From Bordetella genomosp. 8 (lineage in GTDB: Bacteria; Pseudomonadota; Gammaproteobacteria; Burkholderiales; Burkholderiaceae_B), in assembly GCF_002119685.1 (NCBI RefSeq), contig NZ_CP021108.1, forward strand, positions 1,116,001 to 1,180,000: a DNA stretch of 64,000 nt. Reading direction: 5' to 3'. The position numbers were made by a program, and so were the translations under genes. This document shows, piece by piece, positions 35,500-46,864 of this stretch. Numbering within the stretch: the first letter of the stretch is position 1; every line of letters starts with the position of its first letter. The notes under the pieces were generated by a model, which worked only from the letters and a program-made list of their open reading frames with translations, searched no databases and had not been told where the DNA came from.

Positions 35500-37052
35500 G
35501 CCCGCTCTTCCAGCTGCCGCAGGCGGAAACGCTGAATCTTGCCGGTCGCCGTCTTGGGTAATTCTTCCGTGAAGTAGATCTGCCGCGGATACTTGAAGGG
35601 CGCCAGGTGTTGCTTGACGTAGGCCTGCAACGCGGCCCCGGTATCCGGATCCGGCGCATGGCCCGGACGCAGCACCACGAAGGCCTTGGTCTTGACGAGA
35701 CCCTGCTCGTCGGCGACGCCGATGACGGCGGCTTCCAGGACGGCTTCGTGCTGGATCAGCACGTTTTCGACCTCCACCGGCGACACGTACTGGCCGCTGA
35801 CCTTGATCATGTCGTCGCTGCGGCCCGCGTAGGTGTAATAGCCGTCGGCGTCACACACGTACTTGTCGCCGCTCTTGAGCCAGTCGCCCAGAAAGCACTG
35901 GCGGGTCTTCTCGCGATTGTTCCAGTACATCAGCGCGGCACTGGGGCCCTTGATGTACAGGTCGCCGATCGCGCCGGGTGGAACGGGCAGGCCCTGGTCG
36001 TCGCGCAGCTGCACCTCGTAGCCGGCCACCGGCATGCCCGTGGTGCCGTAGCGGATGCGCCCCGCCTGGTTGCTGATGAAGATGTGCAGCATCTCGGTGG
36101 AGCCGATGCCGTCCAGGATGTCGCAGCCGAAGTGCCGGCGGAAGCGCTCGCCGATATCGCGCGGCAAGGCTTCGCCCGCCGACGTGCAGACGCGCAGCGC
36201 GAGCCGCTCGCGCGCTGGCAGGTCGGGCGCGGCCAGCATCGCCGCGTATAGCGTGGGGACCCCGTAGAACACCGTGGGGCGGTGGCGCGTCAATCGCTCG
36301 AACACCGCTTGCGGCGTCGGCCGTTCCGCCATCAGCACCACGGTCGCGCCCACCGAAAGGGGAAAGGTCAGGCCGTTTCCCAGGCCGTAGGCGAAGAACA
36401 GCTTGGCGGCGGAGAACACGACGTCGTCCTCGCGTATGCCCAGCACGGGCTTGGCGTACAGTTCGGCCGTGTGCCACAGATTGCCGTGCGTATGTACGAC
36501 GCCCTTGGGCTTGCCGGTGGACCCCGACGAATACAGCCAGAAGGCCATTTCGTCGGCCAGCGTGCGTATGGCCGGTATCGCCGGCGCGTCCGCCAGCGCC
36601 TGCTCCAGTTCGATGACACCGCCTTCGCTGTCATCCGCGGGACGCGAGACGATGATGTGTTCGACCTCGGTATCCGCCAGGGCCATGGCCTGGCGCAGTA
36701 TGGGCATCAGCGCGCCCGACACGATGGCCGCGCGCGCCCGGCTGTGCGACAGGATATAGGCGTAGTCGTCGGCGGTCAGCAGGGTATTCACCGCGACCGG
36801 CACGATGCCCGCGTGCAAGGCCCCAAGGAAAGCCACCGGCCAATCCGCCGTGTCGTGCATCAACAGCAGCATGCGTTCTTCGCGGCGCAGGCCCAGCTGT
36901 TTCAGCACGCCGCCGAAGCGCGCGACGCGGTCCGCCAGTTCGCCGTAGCGCAAGGTGCGGAAGTCGTCGATATAGGCTACCTTGTCGGCCCGCCCCGCGT
37001 TCGAGGCGGCCAAGTACTGGGCAAAATTCAATTCCTGCGGACAGCTTTCCAC
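35496..37052 (-). CDS. bclA: Benzoate-CoA ligase
   Basis: A 518-residue AMP-forming ligase activating benzoate to benzoyl-CoA with ATP. The A3 P-loop is YSSGSTGKPKG near 168; A5 is GIGSTEMLHIFISN, with the ALAAxGxxE-like TSAGEALP before it; A7 is SGDKYV; A8 is YAGRSDDMIKVSGQYVSP; the A10 Lys is in KTATGKIQRF near 507. HIFISN and the AKLFFAYGLGNG segment are typical of benzoate-CoA ligases. Start is GTG with AGGAGA before it. First gene of the leftward operon, divergent from boxR. Confidence 0.94.
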   Translation of the reverse strand: MESCPQELNFAQYLAASNAGRADKVAYIDDFRTLRYGELADRVARFGGVLKQLGLRREERMLLLMHDTADWPVAFLGALHAGIVPVAVNTLLTADDYAYILSHSRARAAIVSGALMPILRQAMALADTEVEHIIVSRPADDSEGGVIELEQALADAPAIPAIRTLADEMAFWLYSSGSTGKPKGVVHTHGNLWHTAELYAKPVLGIREDDVVFSAAKLFFAYGLGNGLTFPLSVGATVVLMAERPTPQAVFERLTRHRPTVFYGVPTLYAAMLAAPDLPARERLALRVCTSAGEALPRDIGERFRRHFGCDILDGIGSTEMLHIFISNQAGRIRYGTTGMPVAGYEVQLRDDQGLPVPPGAIGDLYIKGPSAALMYWNNREKTRQCFLGDWLKSGDKYVCDADGYYTYAGRSDDMIKVSGQYVSPVEVENVLIQHEAVLEAAVIGVADEQGLVKTKAFVVLRPGHAPDPDTGAALQAYVKQHLAPFKYPRQIYFTEELPKTATGKIQRFRLRQLEERA

Positions 37053-37191
37053 GGTTGTCTCCTGGTCTGTCTTTATCCCGACCGGCGACGGCGACTTGGG
37101 CCGGCGCTCGTTCGGCGGGCGCGCGTGGCGCGCGCCGGCGTATCGGGTGGACGCTGCGCGGCGGAGCCTGCGTCCGATTTTCAGGAAAAAT

Positions 37192-37228
37192 AGTGCTTTA
37201 ATCGTGCTCGGTCAAGCACTATAATGCA
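37192..37228. promoter_or_regulatory. Candidate BoxR operator between bclA and boxR
   Basis: AGTGCTT at 37192-37198 is mirrored by AAGCACT at 37214-37220. TGCT/AGCA/TGCA tetranucleotides begin at 37194, 37205, 37215 and 37225, spaced 11, 10 and 10 bases, so they lie on one face of the helix. BoxR and its anaerobic relative BzdR are known to bind TGCA repeats. The AAGCACT-then-TGCA arrangement recurs, inverted, in the boxC promoter. Confidence 0.6.
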
Positions 37229-37270
37229 TAAAACGTCGCCTCCTAGGGTAATCTCGGAGCAAGGAGATTC

Positions 37271-38176
37271 ATGACTCAAGCACTGGACAAGGCGATCGCG
37301 GACCCCGCCCGCGAGCCCTTCCTGATGGCGCTGGGCGAGCGCGTGCGTCGCCTGCGGGCCATCCGCGGGCTGACGCGCAAGGCACTGGCACAGGCGACCG
37401 GCGTATCGGAACGGCATCTGGCCAACCTGGAACACGGTGTCGGCAACGCGTCCATCCTGGTGCTGTTGCAGATCGCCAAGGCCTTCAACTGCGCGCTGGC
37501 GGAACTGGTGGGCGACGTCACCACCGAATCGCCCGAATGGCTGTTGATCCGCGAGCTGCTCAGCGGCCGCGGCGAAGCGGACCTGCAGCGTGCCCGCGAA
37601 TCGCTGGCGCAGCTTTTCGGGGTGGGCGGCGGGCAGCGGCCCGACCGCTTCCAGCGTATCGCCCTGATCGGCCTGCGCGGGGCCGGCAAATCCACGCTGG
37701 GGCAGATGCTGGCCGAAGACCTGGGCTACCCCTTCGTCGAACTCAACGTGGAAATCGAACGGGTGGCCGGTTGCGGCATCCTGGAAATCCACAATCTGTA
37801 CGGCCCCAATGCCTATCGCCGCTACGAGCGGCGCGCGCTGGAAGAAGCGGTGCAGCTCTATCCGGAGATGGTGCTGGCCACGCCCGGCGGCCTGGTGTCG
37901 GAGGCGGCGACCTTCAACCTGCTGCTGGCGCATTGCTACACGGTGTGGCTGCGCGCCACGCCGGAAGAACACATGGGCCGGGTCATGGCGCAGGGAGACT
38001 TCCGGCCGATGTCCGGCAACAACGAGGCCATGGCGGACCTGAAACGCATCCTGGCTGGGCGCGAGGCCTTCTATGCCAAGGCCGACCTGACGTGGACCAC
38101 CAGCCATATGGACCTGAGCGAATGTTTCGCGGGTCTGCGGGCCCAGGTGCGCAAGGCGGGCGGTCTGCCGCTCTGA
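37271..38176 (+). CDS. boxR: BoxR, benzoyl-CoA-responsive regulator (HTH plus shikimate-kinase-like domain)
   Basis: A 301-residue regulator of aerobic benzoate genes. The XRE-type helix-turn-helix lies at residues about 25-85 (LRAIRGLTRKALAQATGVSERHLANLEHGVGNAS); the C-terminal part from about 130 is shikimate-kinase-like with P-loop GLRGAGKSTL and binds benzoyl-CoA rather than acting as a kinase. BoxR represses box genes until benzoyl-CoA appears. Two sets of phased TGCA-type sites flank the gene. AGGAGATTC precedes the ATG. It is divergent from the ligase operon and upstream of boxCBA. Confidence 0.95.
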   Translation: MTQALDKAIADPAREPFLMALGERVRRLRAIRGLTRKALAQATGVSERHLANLEHGVGNASILVLLQIAKAFNCALAELVGDVTTESPEWLLIRELLSGRGEADLQRARESLAQLFGVGGGQRPDRFQRIALIGLRGAGKSTLGQMLAEDLGYPFVELNVEIERVAGCGILEIHNLYGPNAYRRYERRALEEAVQLYPEMVLATPGGLVSEAATFNLLLAHCYTVWLRATPEEHMGRVMAQGDFRPMSGNNEAMADLKRILAGREAFYAKADLTWTTSHMDLSECFAGLRAQVRKAGGLPL

Positions 38177-38275
38177 GCGCGGGCGGGATCCCTGCCTCGG
38201 GCCGGTGGGCCCCGCCATGGCACGGGCTTGGACTGTGAGGCGGGTAGCAAGGCGAACGCATGACAGGCACTTTCC

Positions 38276-38348
38276 TGCATGTAGTGCTTGACGCCTGCAC
38301 TTTGCTGCACTATTCTGCATCAAAATAAACCACATGCAGTATGTTGCA
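38276..38348 (+). promoter_or_regulatory. Phased TGCA array, candidate BoxR operator before boxC
   Basis: TGCA occurs at 38276, 38296, 38306, 38316, 38335 and 38345, with TGCT at 38285. The three at 38296, 38306 and 38316 are separated by exactly six bases each (TGCA-N6-TGCA-N6-TGCA), and the last two again by six. This ten-base period is what a BoxR oligomer on one helix face would require and matches the known TGCA-N6-TGCA operator. The last repeat ends about 24 bases before the boxC ATG. Confidence 0.7.
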
Positions 38349-38371
38349 TGTGAACGGTGCAGGAGACCCTC

Positions 38372-40030
<1,659 letters not shown>

Positions 40031-40040
40031 GAGCATCGAC

Positions 40041-41468
40041 ATGTCAGGCGTTAACTATTCCGACCGTATCCCCAACAACGTCAACCTGTCCGGCGACCGC
40101 GCCCTGCAGCGCGCGCTGGAACACTGGCAGCCCAACTACCTGCAATGGTGGCGCGACATGGGTCCCGACGGCTCGCACGGCCACGACGTCTACCTGCGCA
40201 CCGCCGTCAGCGTGGAGCCCGACGGCTGGGCCCATTTCGACCACGTGAAGATGCCCGATTACCGCTGGGGCATCTTCCTGGCGCCGCAGGACGGCCAGCG
40301 CAGGATCCACTTCGGCGAAAACCTGGGCCGCGAGGTCTGGCAGGACGTGCCCGGCGAGCATCGCGCCAACCTGCGCCGCATCATCGTCACGCAGGGCGAT
40401 ACCGAACCCGCGTCGATCGAACAGCAGCGCCATCTGGGCCTGACCGCGCCGTCGCAATACGACCTGCGCAACCTGTTCCAGATCAATGTCGAGGAAGGCC
40501 GCCACCTGTGGGCGATGGTATACCTGCTGCACCGCTACTTCGGCCGCGACGGCCGCGAGGAAGCCGACGCGCTGCTGCAGCGCACGTCCGGCGATGCCGA
40601 CAACCCGCGCATCCTGGGCGCGTTCAACGAGAAGACGCCAGACTGGCTGTCCTTCTACATGTTCACGTACTTCACCGACCGCGACGGCAAGTTCCAGTTG
40701 TGCGCGCTGGCGGAGTCCGGCTTCGATCCACTGGCCCGCACGACCAAATTCATGCTGACCGAAGAAGCGCATCACATGTTCGTGGGCGAATCCGGCGTGT
40801 CGCGCATCATCCAGCGCACCTGCGAAGTGATGAACCAGTTGAAGACCGACGATCCCGCCTCGATACGCGCGGCCGGCGTCATCGACCTGCCCACCATCCA
40901 GCGCTACCTGAATTTCCACTACAGCGTCACCATAGACCTGTTCGGCGCCGACCAGTCGTCCAATGCCGCCATTTTCTACAGCGCCGGCCTGAAGGGCCGC
41001 TACGAGGAGGGCAAGCGCCAGGACGACCATCAGCTCAAGAACGACACGTATCGCATCCTGTCGCTGGAAGGCGGCAGGCTGGGCGAAACGGAAGTGCCCA
41101 TGTTGAACGCCTTGAACGAAGTGCTGCGCGACGACTTCATCCGCGATTCCATGGCCGGGGTGGGGCGGTGGAACAAGGTCATCGAAAAGAACGGCCTGCC
41201 CTTCCGCCTGACCGTGCCGCACAAGGCTTTCAACCGCCAGATCGGCACGCTGGCCGGCGTCAACGTAACGCCCGAAGGCCAGGTGGTGGACGATGCGCAA
41301 TGGCGCGCGGGCCTGCCGCGCTGGCTGCCCACCGAGGACGACCGCGCCTTCGTGGCGTCCTTGATGGGACGTGTCACCGAGCCGGGCAAGTTCGCCAACT
41401 GGATCGCGCCGCCGGTCATGGGCGTGAATCGCCAGCCGGTGGACTTCGAGTACATCCGTTTCAACTGA
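40041..41468 (+). CDS. boxB: Benzoyl-CoA 2,3-epoxidase, di-iron subunit B
   Basis: A 475-residue oxygenase component of benzoyl-CoA epoxidation. The di-iron ligands appear as [11 protein letters not shown] near residue 150 and [11 protein letters not shown] near 240, with ExxH pairs; the start region [11 protein letters not shown] and the HAFNR-like C-terminal third match BoxB. Ten bases after boxC with GGAG before the ATG. It accepts electrons from the BoxA reductase encoded next. Confidence 0.97.
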   Translation: MSGVNYSDRIPNNVNLSGDRALQRALEHWQPNYLQWWRDMGPDGSHGHDVYLRTAVSVEPDGWAHFDHVKMPDYRWGIFLAPQDGQRRIHFGENLGREVWQDVPGEHRANLRRIIVTQGDTEPASIEQQRHLGLTAPSQYDLRNLFQINVEEGRHLWAMVYLLHRYFGRDGREEADALLQRTSGDADNPRILGAFNEKTPDWLSFYMFTYFTDRDGKFQLCALAESGFDPLARTTKFMLTEEAHHMFVGESGVSRIIQRTCEVMNQLKTDDPASIRAAGVIDLPTIQRYLNFHYSVTIDLFGADQSSNAAIFYSAGLKGRYEEGKRQDDHQLKNDTYRILSLEGGRLGETEVPMLNALNEVLRDDFIRDSMAGVGRWNKVIEKNGLPFRLTVPHKAFNRQIGTLAGVNVTPEGQVVDDAQWRAGLPRWLPTEDDRAFVASLMGRVTEPGKFANWIAPPVMGVNRQPVDFEYIRFN

Positions 41469-41499
41469 TCCGCCCGCCGGCCGTATCCAGGGTGTAGAG

Positions 41500-42855
41500 A
41501 TGAACGCGCCATTGCCCGCCAGCCTGCTGAAGCAGCATCTGATCGATCCGGAGATCTGCATCCGCTGCAACACCTGCGAGGAAACCTGCCCGATCGATGC
41601 CATTACGCACGACGGCAACAACTACGTGGTGAATCCGGACGTCTGCAATGGCTGCATGGCCTGCGTGCCGCCGTGTCCGACCGGCTCCATCGACAACTGG
41701 CGCGTCATCCCGCGCGCGCGGGCCTACGGCGTGGACGACCAGTTCGGTTGGGACGCCTTGCCGCCGCAGGAACCGGTGGAGAGCCTGCTGGCCGAAGCGC
41801 AGGCCGTTGCACAGGCCGTTGCCGGCCAAGGCGGCGCGTCCGCCAGCGCGGACGCCGCGCCGGCTTTCGCTACGCCCGAGTCGGCAAGCGCCGCCTTGGC
41901 CAGCGCCGCCTTGGCCGGCGCGCCTGACGATGCCCTCATCGAGGAAGGCGTCGCAGCGGCAGCCGTCGTCGTCAACCGGGGCGCCACCGTCCCGCCCTGG
42001 TCGGCCGCCCATCCCTACGTCAACCTGTATACCCACAAGGAACCGGTGGTGGCGACCGTCGTCGGCAACTACCGCGTCACCGACGACGCTGCCGACAGCG
42101 ACGTGCGCCACATCGTCCTCGATTTCGGCGAAGCGTCCTTCCCCGTTCTGGAAGGCCAATCCATCGGCATCCTGCCGCCCGGGGTGGACGCGCGGGGCCG
42201 GCCCCACCACGCGCGCCAGTACTCCGTCGCCAGCCCGCGCGATGGCGAGCGCCCCGGCTACAACAACCTGTCGCTGACGGTGAAACGCGTGGCCGCCGGC
42301 CGCGACGGCAACACCCACGACGGCCTTTGTTCCAACTACCTGTGCGACCTGGCCAAGCACGACACCGTGCGCGTCATCGGCCCCTTCGGCAACACCTTCC
42401 TGATGCCCGGCCGATCCGGCGCCAACCTGCTGATGATCTGCACCGGCACCGGCTCCGCTCCCATGCGTGCCATGACGGAGCGTTGCCGCCGCCGCATGGA
42501 CGGCAAGGAAAACGGCAAGCTGATGCTGTTCTTCGGCGCCCGCACGCGCCGCGAGCTGCCGTATTTCGGTCCGCTGATGAAGCTGCCCGCCGACTTCATC
42601 GACATCAACCTGGCCCTGTCGCGCGAACCCGGCCAGCCCAAGCGCTACGTGCAGGACCTGATCGTCGAGCGGGCGGCCGACGTGCTGGCGTTGCTCAACG
42701 ATGACAAGACCTGTGTGTACGTCTGCGGACTCAAGGGCATGGAAACCGGCGTGCTGGACGCCCTGGAGCATGCCGCCGTGCAAGCCGGCCAGGATTGGTC
42801 TATCCTGCACCAGGCCTTGTGCCGCCAAGGCAGGCTGCATTTCGAGACGTACTGA
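41500..42855 (+). CDS. boxA: Benzoyl-CoA 2,3-epoxidase, reductase subunit A
   Basis: A 451-residue NADPH-dependent reductase. Two 4Fe-4S clusters near residues 23-62: [12 protein letters not shown] and [12 protein letters not shown]. An Ala-rich hinge of about 60 residues (90-150) follows, longer than needed and with repeated AALA units, then an FAD/NADP ferredoxin-reductase domain with RQYSVAS near 242, [21 protein letters not shown] and [10 protein letters not shown]. Order boxC-boxB-boxA and 31-base spacing are typical. Confidence 0.96.
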   Translation: MNAPLPASLLKQHLIDPEICIRCNTCEETCPIDAITHDGNNYVVNPDVCNGCMACVPPCPTGSIDNWRVIPRARAYGVDDQFGWDALPPQEPVESLLAEAQAVAQAVAGQGGASASADAAPAFATPESASAALASAALAGAPDDALIEEGVAAAAVVVNRGATVPPWSAAHPYVNLYTHKEPVVATVVGNYRVTDDAADSDVRHIVLDFGEASFPVLEGQSIGILPPGVDARGRPHHARQYSVASPRDGERPGYNNLSLTVKRVAAGRDGNTHDGLCSNYLCDLAKHDTVRVIGPFGNTFLMPGRSGANLLMICTGTGSAPMRAMTERCRRRMDGKENGKLMLFFGARTRRELPYFGPLMKLPADFIDINLALSREPGQPKRYVQDLIVERAADVLALLNDDKTCVYVCGLKGMETGVLDALEHAAVQAGQDWSILHQALCRQGRLHFETY

Positions 42856-42940
42856 CCGCGACCGGACGATCCCGCCCAGGCGCCCCACGGGCGCGCGGCT
42901 TGGCGCAGTTCCGGCCCGGCCGCCATGGGGAAGCCGCTAG

Positions 42941-43390
42941 ATGAAGTTCGCCGAGTTCAAGCAGGGCATGGTCATACACGCCGGCCCGCTCAAGGTCACC
43001 GAAGCCGAGATCCTGGATTTCGCTCGCAAGTACGATCCGCAGTGGTTCCACACCGACGTCAAGCGCGCCAACGAAGGGCGCTGGGGCGGCCTGATCGCCA
43101 GCGGCTGGCATACCTGCGCCATGGCCATGCGCATGGCCGTCGACGCGGCCCTGCACGATTCCGAATCCTTCGGCTCGCCGGGGCTGGGCGAAGTGCGCTG
43201 GCGCGTGCCCGTGCGCCCGGGCGACCAGCTGCGCCTGGAGGCGCGCGTGCACGGCGTGCGCAGCTCGTCGTCGCGCAGCGACCTGGGCATCATCAACTGG
43301 GCCTGGGTGGTCTACAACCAGCATGACGAAGCGGTGCTGGAGCTCGACGCGACCAGCCTGTTCGACCTGGGCGAGGATACCTCCGCTTGA
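42941..43390 (+). CDS. MaoC-family (R)-hydratase/dehydratase
   Basis: A 149-residue hot-dog-fold protein of the MaoC type. The motif DFARKYDPQWFHTDVKRAN carries the catalytic Asp (near 30) and His (near 35), and GLIASGWHTCAMAMR follows as in the family. It lies 85 bases after boxA in the same direction and overlaps nothing, so it may belong to the box transcript and act on a CoA ester of the lower pathway. This specific role is inference. Confidence 0.85.
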   Translation: MKFAEFKQGMVIHAGPLKVTEAEILDFARKYDPQWFHTDVKRANEGRWGGLIASGWHTCAMAMRMAVDAALHDSESFGSPGLGEVRWRVPVRPGDQLRLEARVHGVRSSSSRSDLGIINWAWVVYNQHDEAVLELDATSLFDLGEDTSA

Positions 43391-43404
43391 GGGCAGGGCG
43401 CACG

Positions 43405-44355
43405 ATGCGCATCCGTATCGCCGCATTCGCGCTCGGGTTCGCGACCTGCGCCATGGGCGCGCGCGCCGCACCGGACGCCGCACAACACGCCGCACCTGAT
43501 GCCGCACCAAGGGCACCCGCCGCATCCGCCGGGTCGGCTGCCCCTGTCGCGCCGGTGCCGGCGCAGGAGAACTACACGCTGCGGCAAGCCCTCATGGCCT
43601 CGGACATGCTGTCCAAGGTCGATGTCCTGTGCCCCGATGGCGACCGCGATCGGGAAGCCCGCCGCCTGGACGAACTGGAAACCGTCGCCAGGCAGCGCCT
43701 GAAGCTGTCGGCGAAGGCAATGCTGGAAGCGCTTCGCGACGAAGTGCCGCCGGTGCTGATGACCGCGGAGCAGGCGGTACGCGTCGTCGCCAATGCCGGC
43801 GGGTGCAAGACCGACGCACTCGCGGAATGGCGAGGCCGTGCGGCCTACGTCGCGGACACCTCGCGCCAGGTGCTGGCCGGCCAGGCGCGCGCGGACCGGC
43901 AATGGCCGCGCGACGCGGCGCTGGAACAACCGCTGCGGATCACCGTGACAGGGCAGGGCGCCGACGCCGCGGCGGATACGGCCGGACCGGGCAAGCAATC
44001 GGATGCGACCGCCGGCCATGGTTCCGGCGTCTGGTTGCGCGTGGAAAATCCCCGTCCCGTGCCTGTCCGCATTGCCTTGCTGGGCTCGCAGGCCTTCGTC
44101 GGCCTGTGCACCCGCCTGTCCATTACCGGTGTGCCCGTGTCGCCGGGCTACGCGCCACGGGAGTGGCTGGAGCTGCCGCCGCGCGGCGCCGCGTCCGTAT
44201 GGATGGCGCGCGACTCCGCATGCGTGCGTCAGGCGCGCGTGAACGTCGGCGGCGTCGCGGTGATCGACACCGGCGCCGGACCGCGCTACTGGCGCTTCCT
44301 GGTGCGCGGCGTCGGGTACGCGCCGAGCGCTCCGAAATCTCGAATCGGGCCCTGA
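43405..44355 (+). CDS. Secreted hypothetical protein
   Basis: A 316-residue protein with signal peptide MRIRIAAFALGFATCAMGARA, then an Ala/Pro-rich stretch to about residue 58. The rest is mixed, with Cys near residues 74, 138, 235, 273 (approximate) that could form two disulfides, and a beta-rich end (SVWMARDSACVRQARVNVGGV). No family recognised. The ATG at 43405 is chosen over a TTG at 43387 overlapping the MaoC stop. It is convergent with the paralog array and differs from it in having a classical signal. Confidence 0.65.
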   Translation: MRIRIAAFALGFATCAMGARAAPDAAQHAAPDAAPRAPAASAGSAAPVAPVPAQENYTLRQALMASDMLSKVDVLCPDGDRDREARRLDELETVARQRLKLSAKAMLEALRDEVPPVLMTAEQAVRVVANAGGCKTDALAEWRGRAAYVADTSRQVLAGQARADRQWPRDAALEQPLRITVTGQGADAAADTAGPGKQSDATAGHGSGVWLRVENPRPVPVRIALLGSQAFVGLCTRLSITGVPVSPGYAPREWLELPPRGAASVWMARDSACVRQARVNVGGVAVIDTGAGPRYWRFLVRGVGYAPSAPKSRIGP

Positions 44356-44373
44356 CCCCGCAAGGAAGCGGAG

Positions 44374-45501
44374 CTAGAAAAAGTCGATCTTTATCGGCCC
44401 CCAGGGGCGGGTCCACCCGGATGCGTATAACCATGCCGCGCTGGTGATCTGGCAGTCCGCCCACATATAGCCCCAATTGCTCGCATCCTTCCGCCGGTAC
44501 CCGAGCAATTTGTCCTGGCTGATCGCGCAAGGTAGCTGCTGGCCCGCGCGCGCATCCTTGGGCGCCCGCAGCGTATAGACCTGGACAGGCGCCGGCGGCA
44601 TGGGCACGCCGTTCTTGTCGTAGCCGTTCAGGTAGATATTGACCTCGTAAAGGTCGCCCTCCCGCACATCGTCAACCAGGGTGATGTTCAGTACGAGATC
44701 GGGGTAGATATCGTAGGTATTGAGCTGGCGCGAAGTGCCGCCTTCCCATTCGGGCGCACGGTAGGTCGCATATTTCTCGGGATCGGGCATGACCAGGCCT
44801 TGCCCCACCGCGATGAAGTTGACGACGGGCGAGCAGATCGTATTGCTGCCCGCTTTCAAAACATACGCCACGGTGTTCTGCTTGCCCTGCGGCAGCATCA
44901 CCCCATAGGGCACGCGGAAGTCGTTGGGAATGATGTTGGGGTCGCCGATATGCGCATAGGTTTGATTGCACACGATGGCCGCGGCCTCGTAGACGGCTGG
45001 CGGCAGCGGCGTATTGGCGTTGGCCGCGTAATCGAAGCTGCTCCAGGGCGGTATCTTCAGCTGGCCGTTGGCGCGCGACAGGCTGGGCGCCAGTAGCCCT
45101 TCCGCGGGCGTCAGCTGGTAATCGAAGAAGAGCAGTTCCAATGAGCGAAAGTTCTGGCCAGGTTGGTCGATCTTGGCCAGCAGGGTGCACAGGATGCTCT
45201 GCGGCGCGCAAACATACACGATCAGTCCGCCGTCTTTCCGCGTGGCCACGTGGATGAACGATTGTTCGTCCACCGGTATCGGCAGGAAGTCCGCATCGAA
45301 ATAAAGGATCGCGCCGCGCGCTTCGCCGCTACCGATGGCCAGGGGCAGCGAGTCTCCTGCCGTCCCGTCGCCGAGCACCTGGATCGTGATCGTGATGGTC
45401 CTCCGTGGATCATGCGGATCGGCCGGCTCCGACGAAGACGCCTGCAGGCCGGTCGGCGCGGCGAGCTGTTTGTCGGCGCGGAAGTAAATGATCTCGGACA
45501 T
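44374..45501 (-). CDS. Paralog-array protein 5 (375 residues), shared C-terminal core, function unknown
   Basis: Last and shortest of five leftward paralogs, with no signal peptide or membrane helix. It consists almost only of the shared core. Submodule A (about 75-155) has RKDGGLIVYVCAPQ then QLKIPPWSSFDYA; submodule B (about 165-240) has FRVPYGVMLPQG, VAYVL and VMPDPEKY; submodule C (about 265-375) has REGDLYEVNIYLNGYDKNG and ends SGWTRPWGPIKIDFF. The same pattern recurs in the four upstream proteins, which proves common descent better than any one motif. All-beta, Ig-like fold is likely. Gap to the previous gene is 46 bases. Nothing in it identifies a ligand or enzyme activity. Confidence 0.75.
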   Translation of the reverse strand: MSEIIYFRADKQLAAPTGLQASSSEPADPHDPRRTITITIQVLGDGTAGDSLPLAIGSGEARGAILYFDADFLPIPVDEQSFIHVATRKDGGLIVYVCAPQSILCTLLAKIDQPGQNFRSLELLFFDYQLTPAEGLLAPSLSRANGQLKIPPWSSFDYAANANTPLPPAVYEAAAIVCNQTYAHIGDPNIIPNDFRVPYGVMLPQGKQNTVAYVLKAGSNTICSPVVNFIAVGQGLVMPDPEKYATYRAPEWEGGTSRQLNTYDIYPDLVLNITLVDDVREGDLYEVNIYLNGYDKNGVPMPPAPVQVYTLRAPKDARAGQQLPCAISQDKLLGYRRKDASNWGYMWADCQITSAAWLYASGWTRPWGPIKIDFF

Positions 45502-45547
45502 GGCTGTTCCTCAAGCATCGGAAGTTCGGCGGCGCTTCTCGCCGCCA

Positions 45548-46801
45548 TCAGGTGCCTTCCGCGAAGTTGATCTTTACTGGCCGTTTATTGCCCACATAGG
45601 GAGCGGACCAGTCCTGTCCGTTGACTTGAAAATTCACGAACAGAAAGCCGGGGTCGGCCGCATCTTTCGCGCCGAATCCTTCCAAGGTGGCGATCGGTGA
45701 AGCCACCGACATCGTGTCCCCGGGTTGGACGTTCGGCGGCGCGATGATCGTGAGCAGATTGTCCCCACCCACGCCGTTCGGCAGCGGACTTCCGTCTCCC
45801 AGCATTCGGGTTTGCGGTTCGCCGGACGCGGTGTAGCCGTTCATGTAGATGAGAACGCTGTAGACGTCGCCTGGCTTGACATCGGAGGCGAAGGCCAGCA
45901 CGACGTCGAAACCGGGTCCGTCGTCGCTGTCTTGCATGTCGCTCAGTCCCAGAGGCTCTTTCTTGGGCGGCTTACCCGGTGGGGCGCCGAACCACCATGG
46001 CAGGCCGTAGCGGTTTTGTATGTTGGGGTTCGGCATCAGCAGGGGCACGCCGACGATGGTGAACGGCCACGGCTTCGATAACCTCGGGGTGCCGTCGTCG
46101 GTCATGTAGACGATGCAGTTGTTGCCCGGGATCATCAGGCTATAGGGGATGTCCACGCCCGTGAACAAGGATTGGTATGTGTAGCTGCTGTTGTCCACGC
46201 GCCTGCCATTGACGACGATGGAAAGCTTCGCGTCGGAGCTCACGTTCGGGTCCGGGCTTTCCAGCAAAATGCTCAAGGCATAGTCGAAACTATTCCAGGC
46301 CGGTATCGTGACCTGCCCGTGCCCGTCAACCGAAAGCACCAGGGGCTCGAGGTTTGGGTCCATGACCTTGGACGCGGCGTCCTGGGTGTAATAGCAGCAC
46401 GTCAACGTCTGATTGACGCCATAGTCGACCGGATCGGGTGTCGGGCTGGCGTAGACGTTGAATATGCAGCCGGGATACGACGGGTAGTGGAAGTTGGTGA
46501 TAGCGATATAGACCGTCAGATGGCCTTGGGCATCCGACATGATGGACCCTCCATCCAGAACGGTCTGCGTGATGTTGGTCTGTTTGTCACTCTTCCAGTA
46601 CTGGACGCGGTTTCGGTTCTGGTCGTCGCCCAGGTATACCGGAACCGCGCCCTGGGGCAACGATCCGTCGGCGTTGTGCACCTGTATGCCCAATCGATAA
46701 TACGCCGTGGCGTCAGGCAGGACGTTCTGCTGGTTGGTGCCGGGGTCGTAAGGCATCGCGACATATTTGTCGACCGCGATATAGGGTATGTACAGGGCCA
46801 T
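45548..46801 (-). CDS. Paralog-array protein 4 (417 residues), shared C-terminal core, function unknown
   Basis: Second shortest member. The N-terminal 110 residues form one beta-rich, Big_1-like segment (AYYRLGIQVHNADGSLPQGAV, SDAQGHLTVYIAITNF). The core follows: VTIPAWNSFDYALSILLE near 168, GVDIPYSLMIPGNNCIVYM near 220, LLMPNPN near 260, then KPGDVYSVLIYMNGYTASG near 310 and NFQVNGQDWSAPYVGNKRPVKINF at the end. No signal peptide. GC content by eye is lower than in the housekeeping genes (about 57% in one 60-base line counted). Gap to protein 3 is 63 bases; AGAAAGA lies before its ATG. Confidence 0.75.
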   Translation of the reverse strand: MALYIPYIAVDKYVAMPYDPGTNQQNVLPDATAYYRLGIQVHNADGSLPQGAVPVYLGDDQNRNRVQYWKSDKQTNITQTVLDGGSIMSDAQGHLTVYIAITNFHYPSYPGCIFNVYASPTPDPVDYGVNQTLTCCYYTQDAASKVMDPNLEPLVLSVDGHGQVTIPAWNSFDYALSILLESPDPNVSSDAKLSIVVNGRRVDNSSYTYQSLFTGVDIPYSLMIPGNNCIVYMTDDGTPRLSKPWPFTIVGVPLLMPNPNIQNRYGLPWWFGAPPGKPPKKEPLGLSDMQDSDDGPGFDVVLAFASDVKPGDVYSVLIYMNGYTASGEPQTRMLGDGSPLPNGVGGDNLLTIIAPPNVQPGDTMSVASPIATLEGFGAKDAADPGFLFVNFQVNGQDWSAPYVGNKRPVKINFAEGT

Positions 46802-46864
46802 GGTGTCTTTCTCACTGTGGTTTGAATCGATGTTTCATCCGCTCGAGCGCCGTTGCGACGAGGA

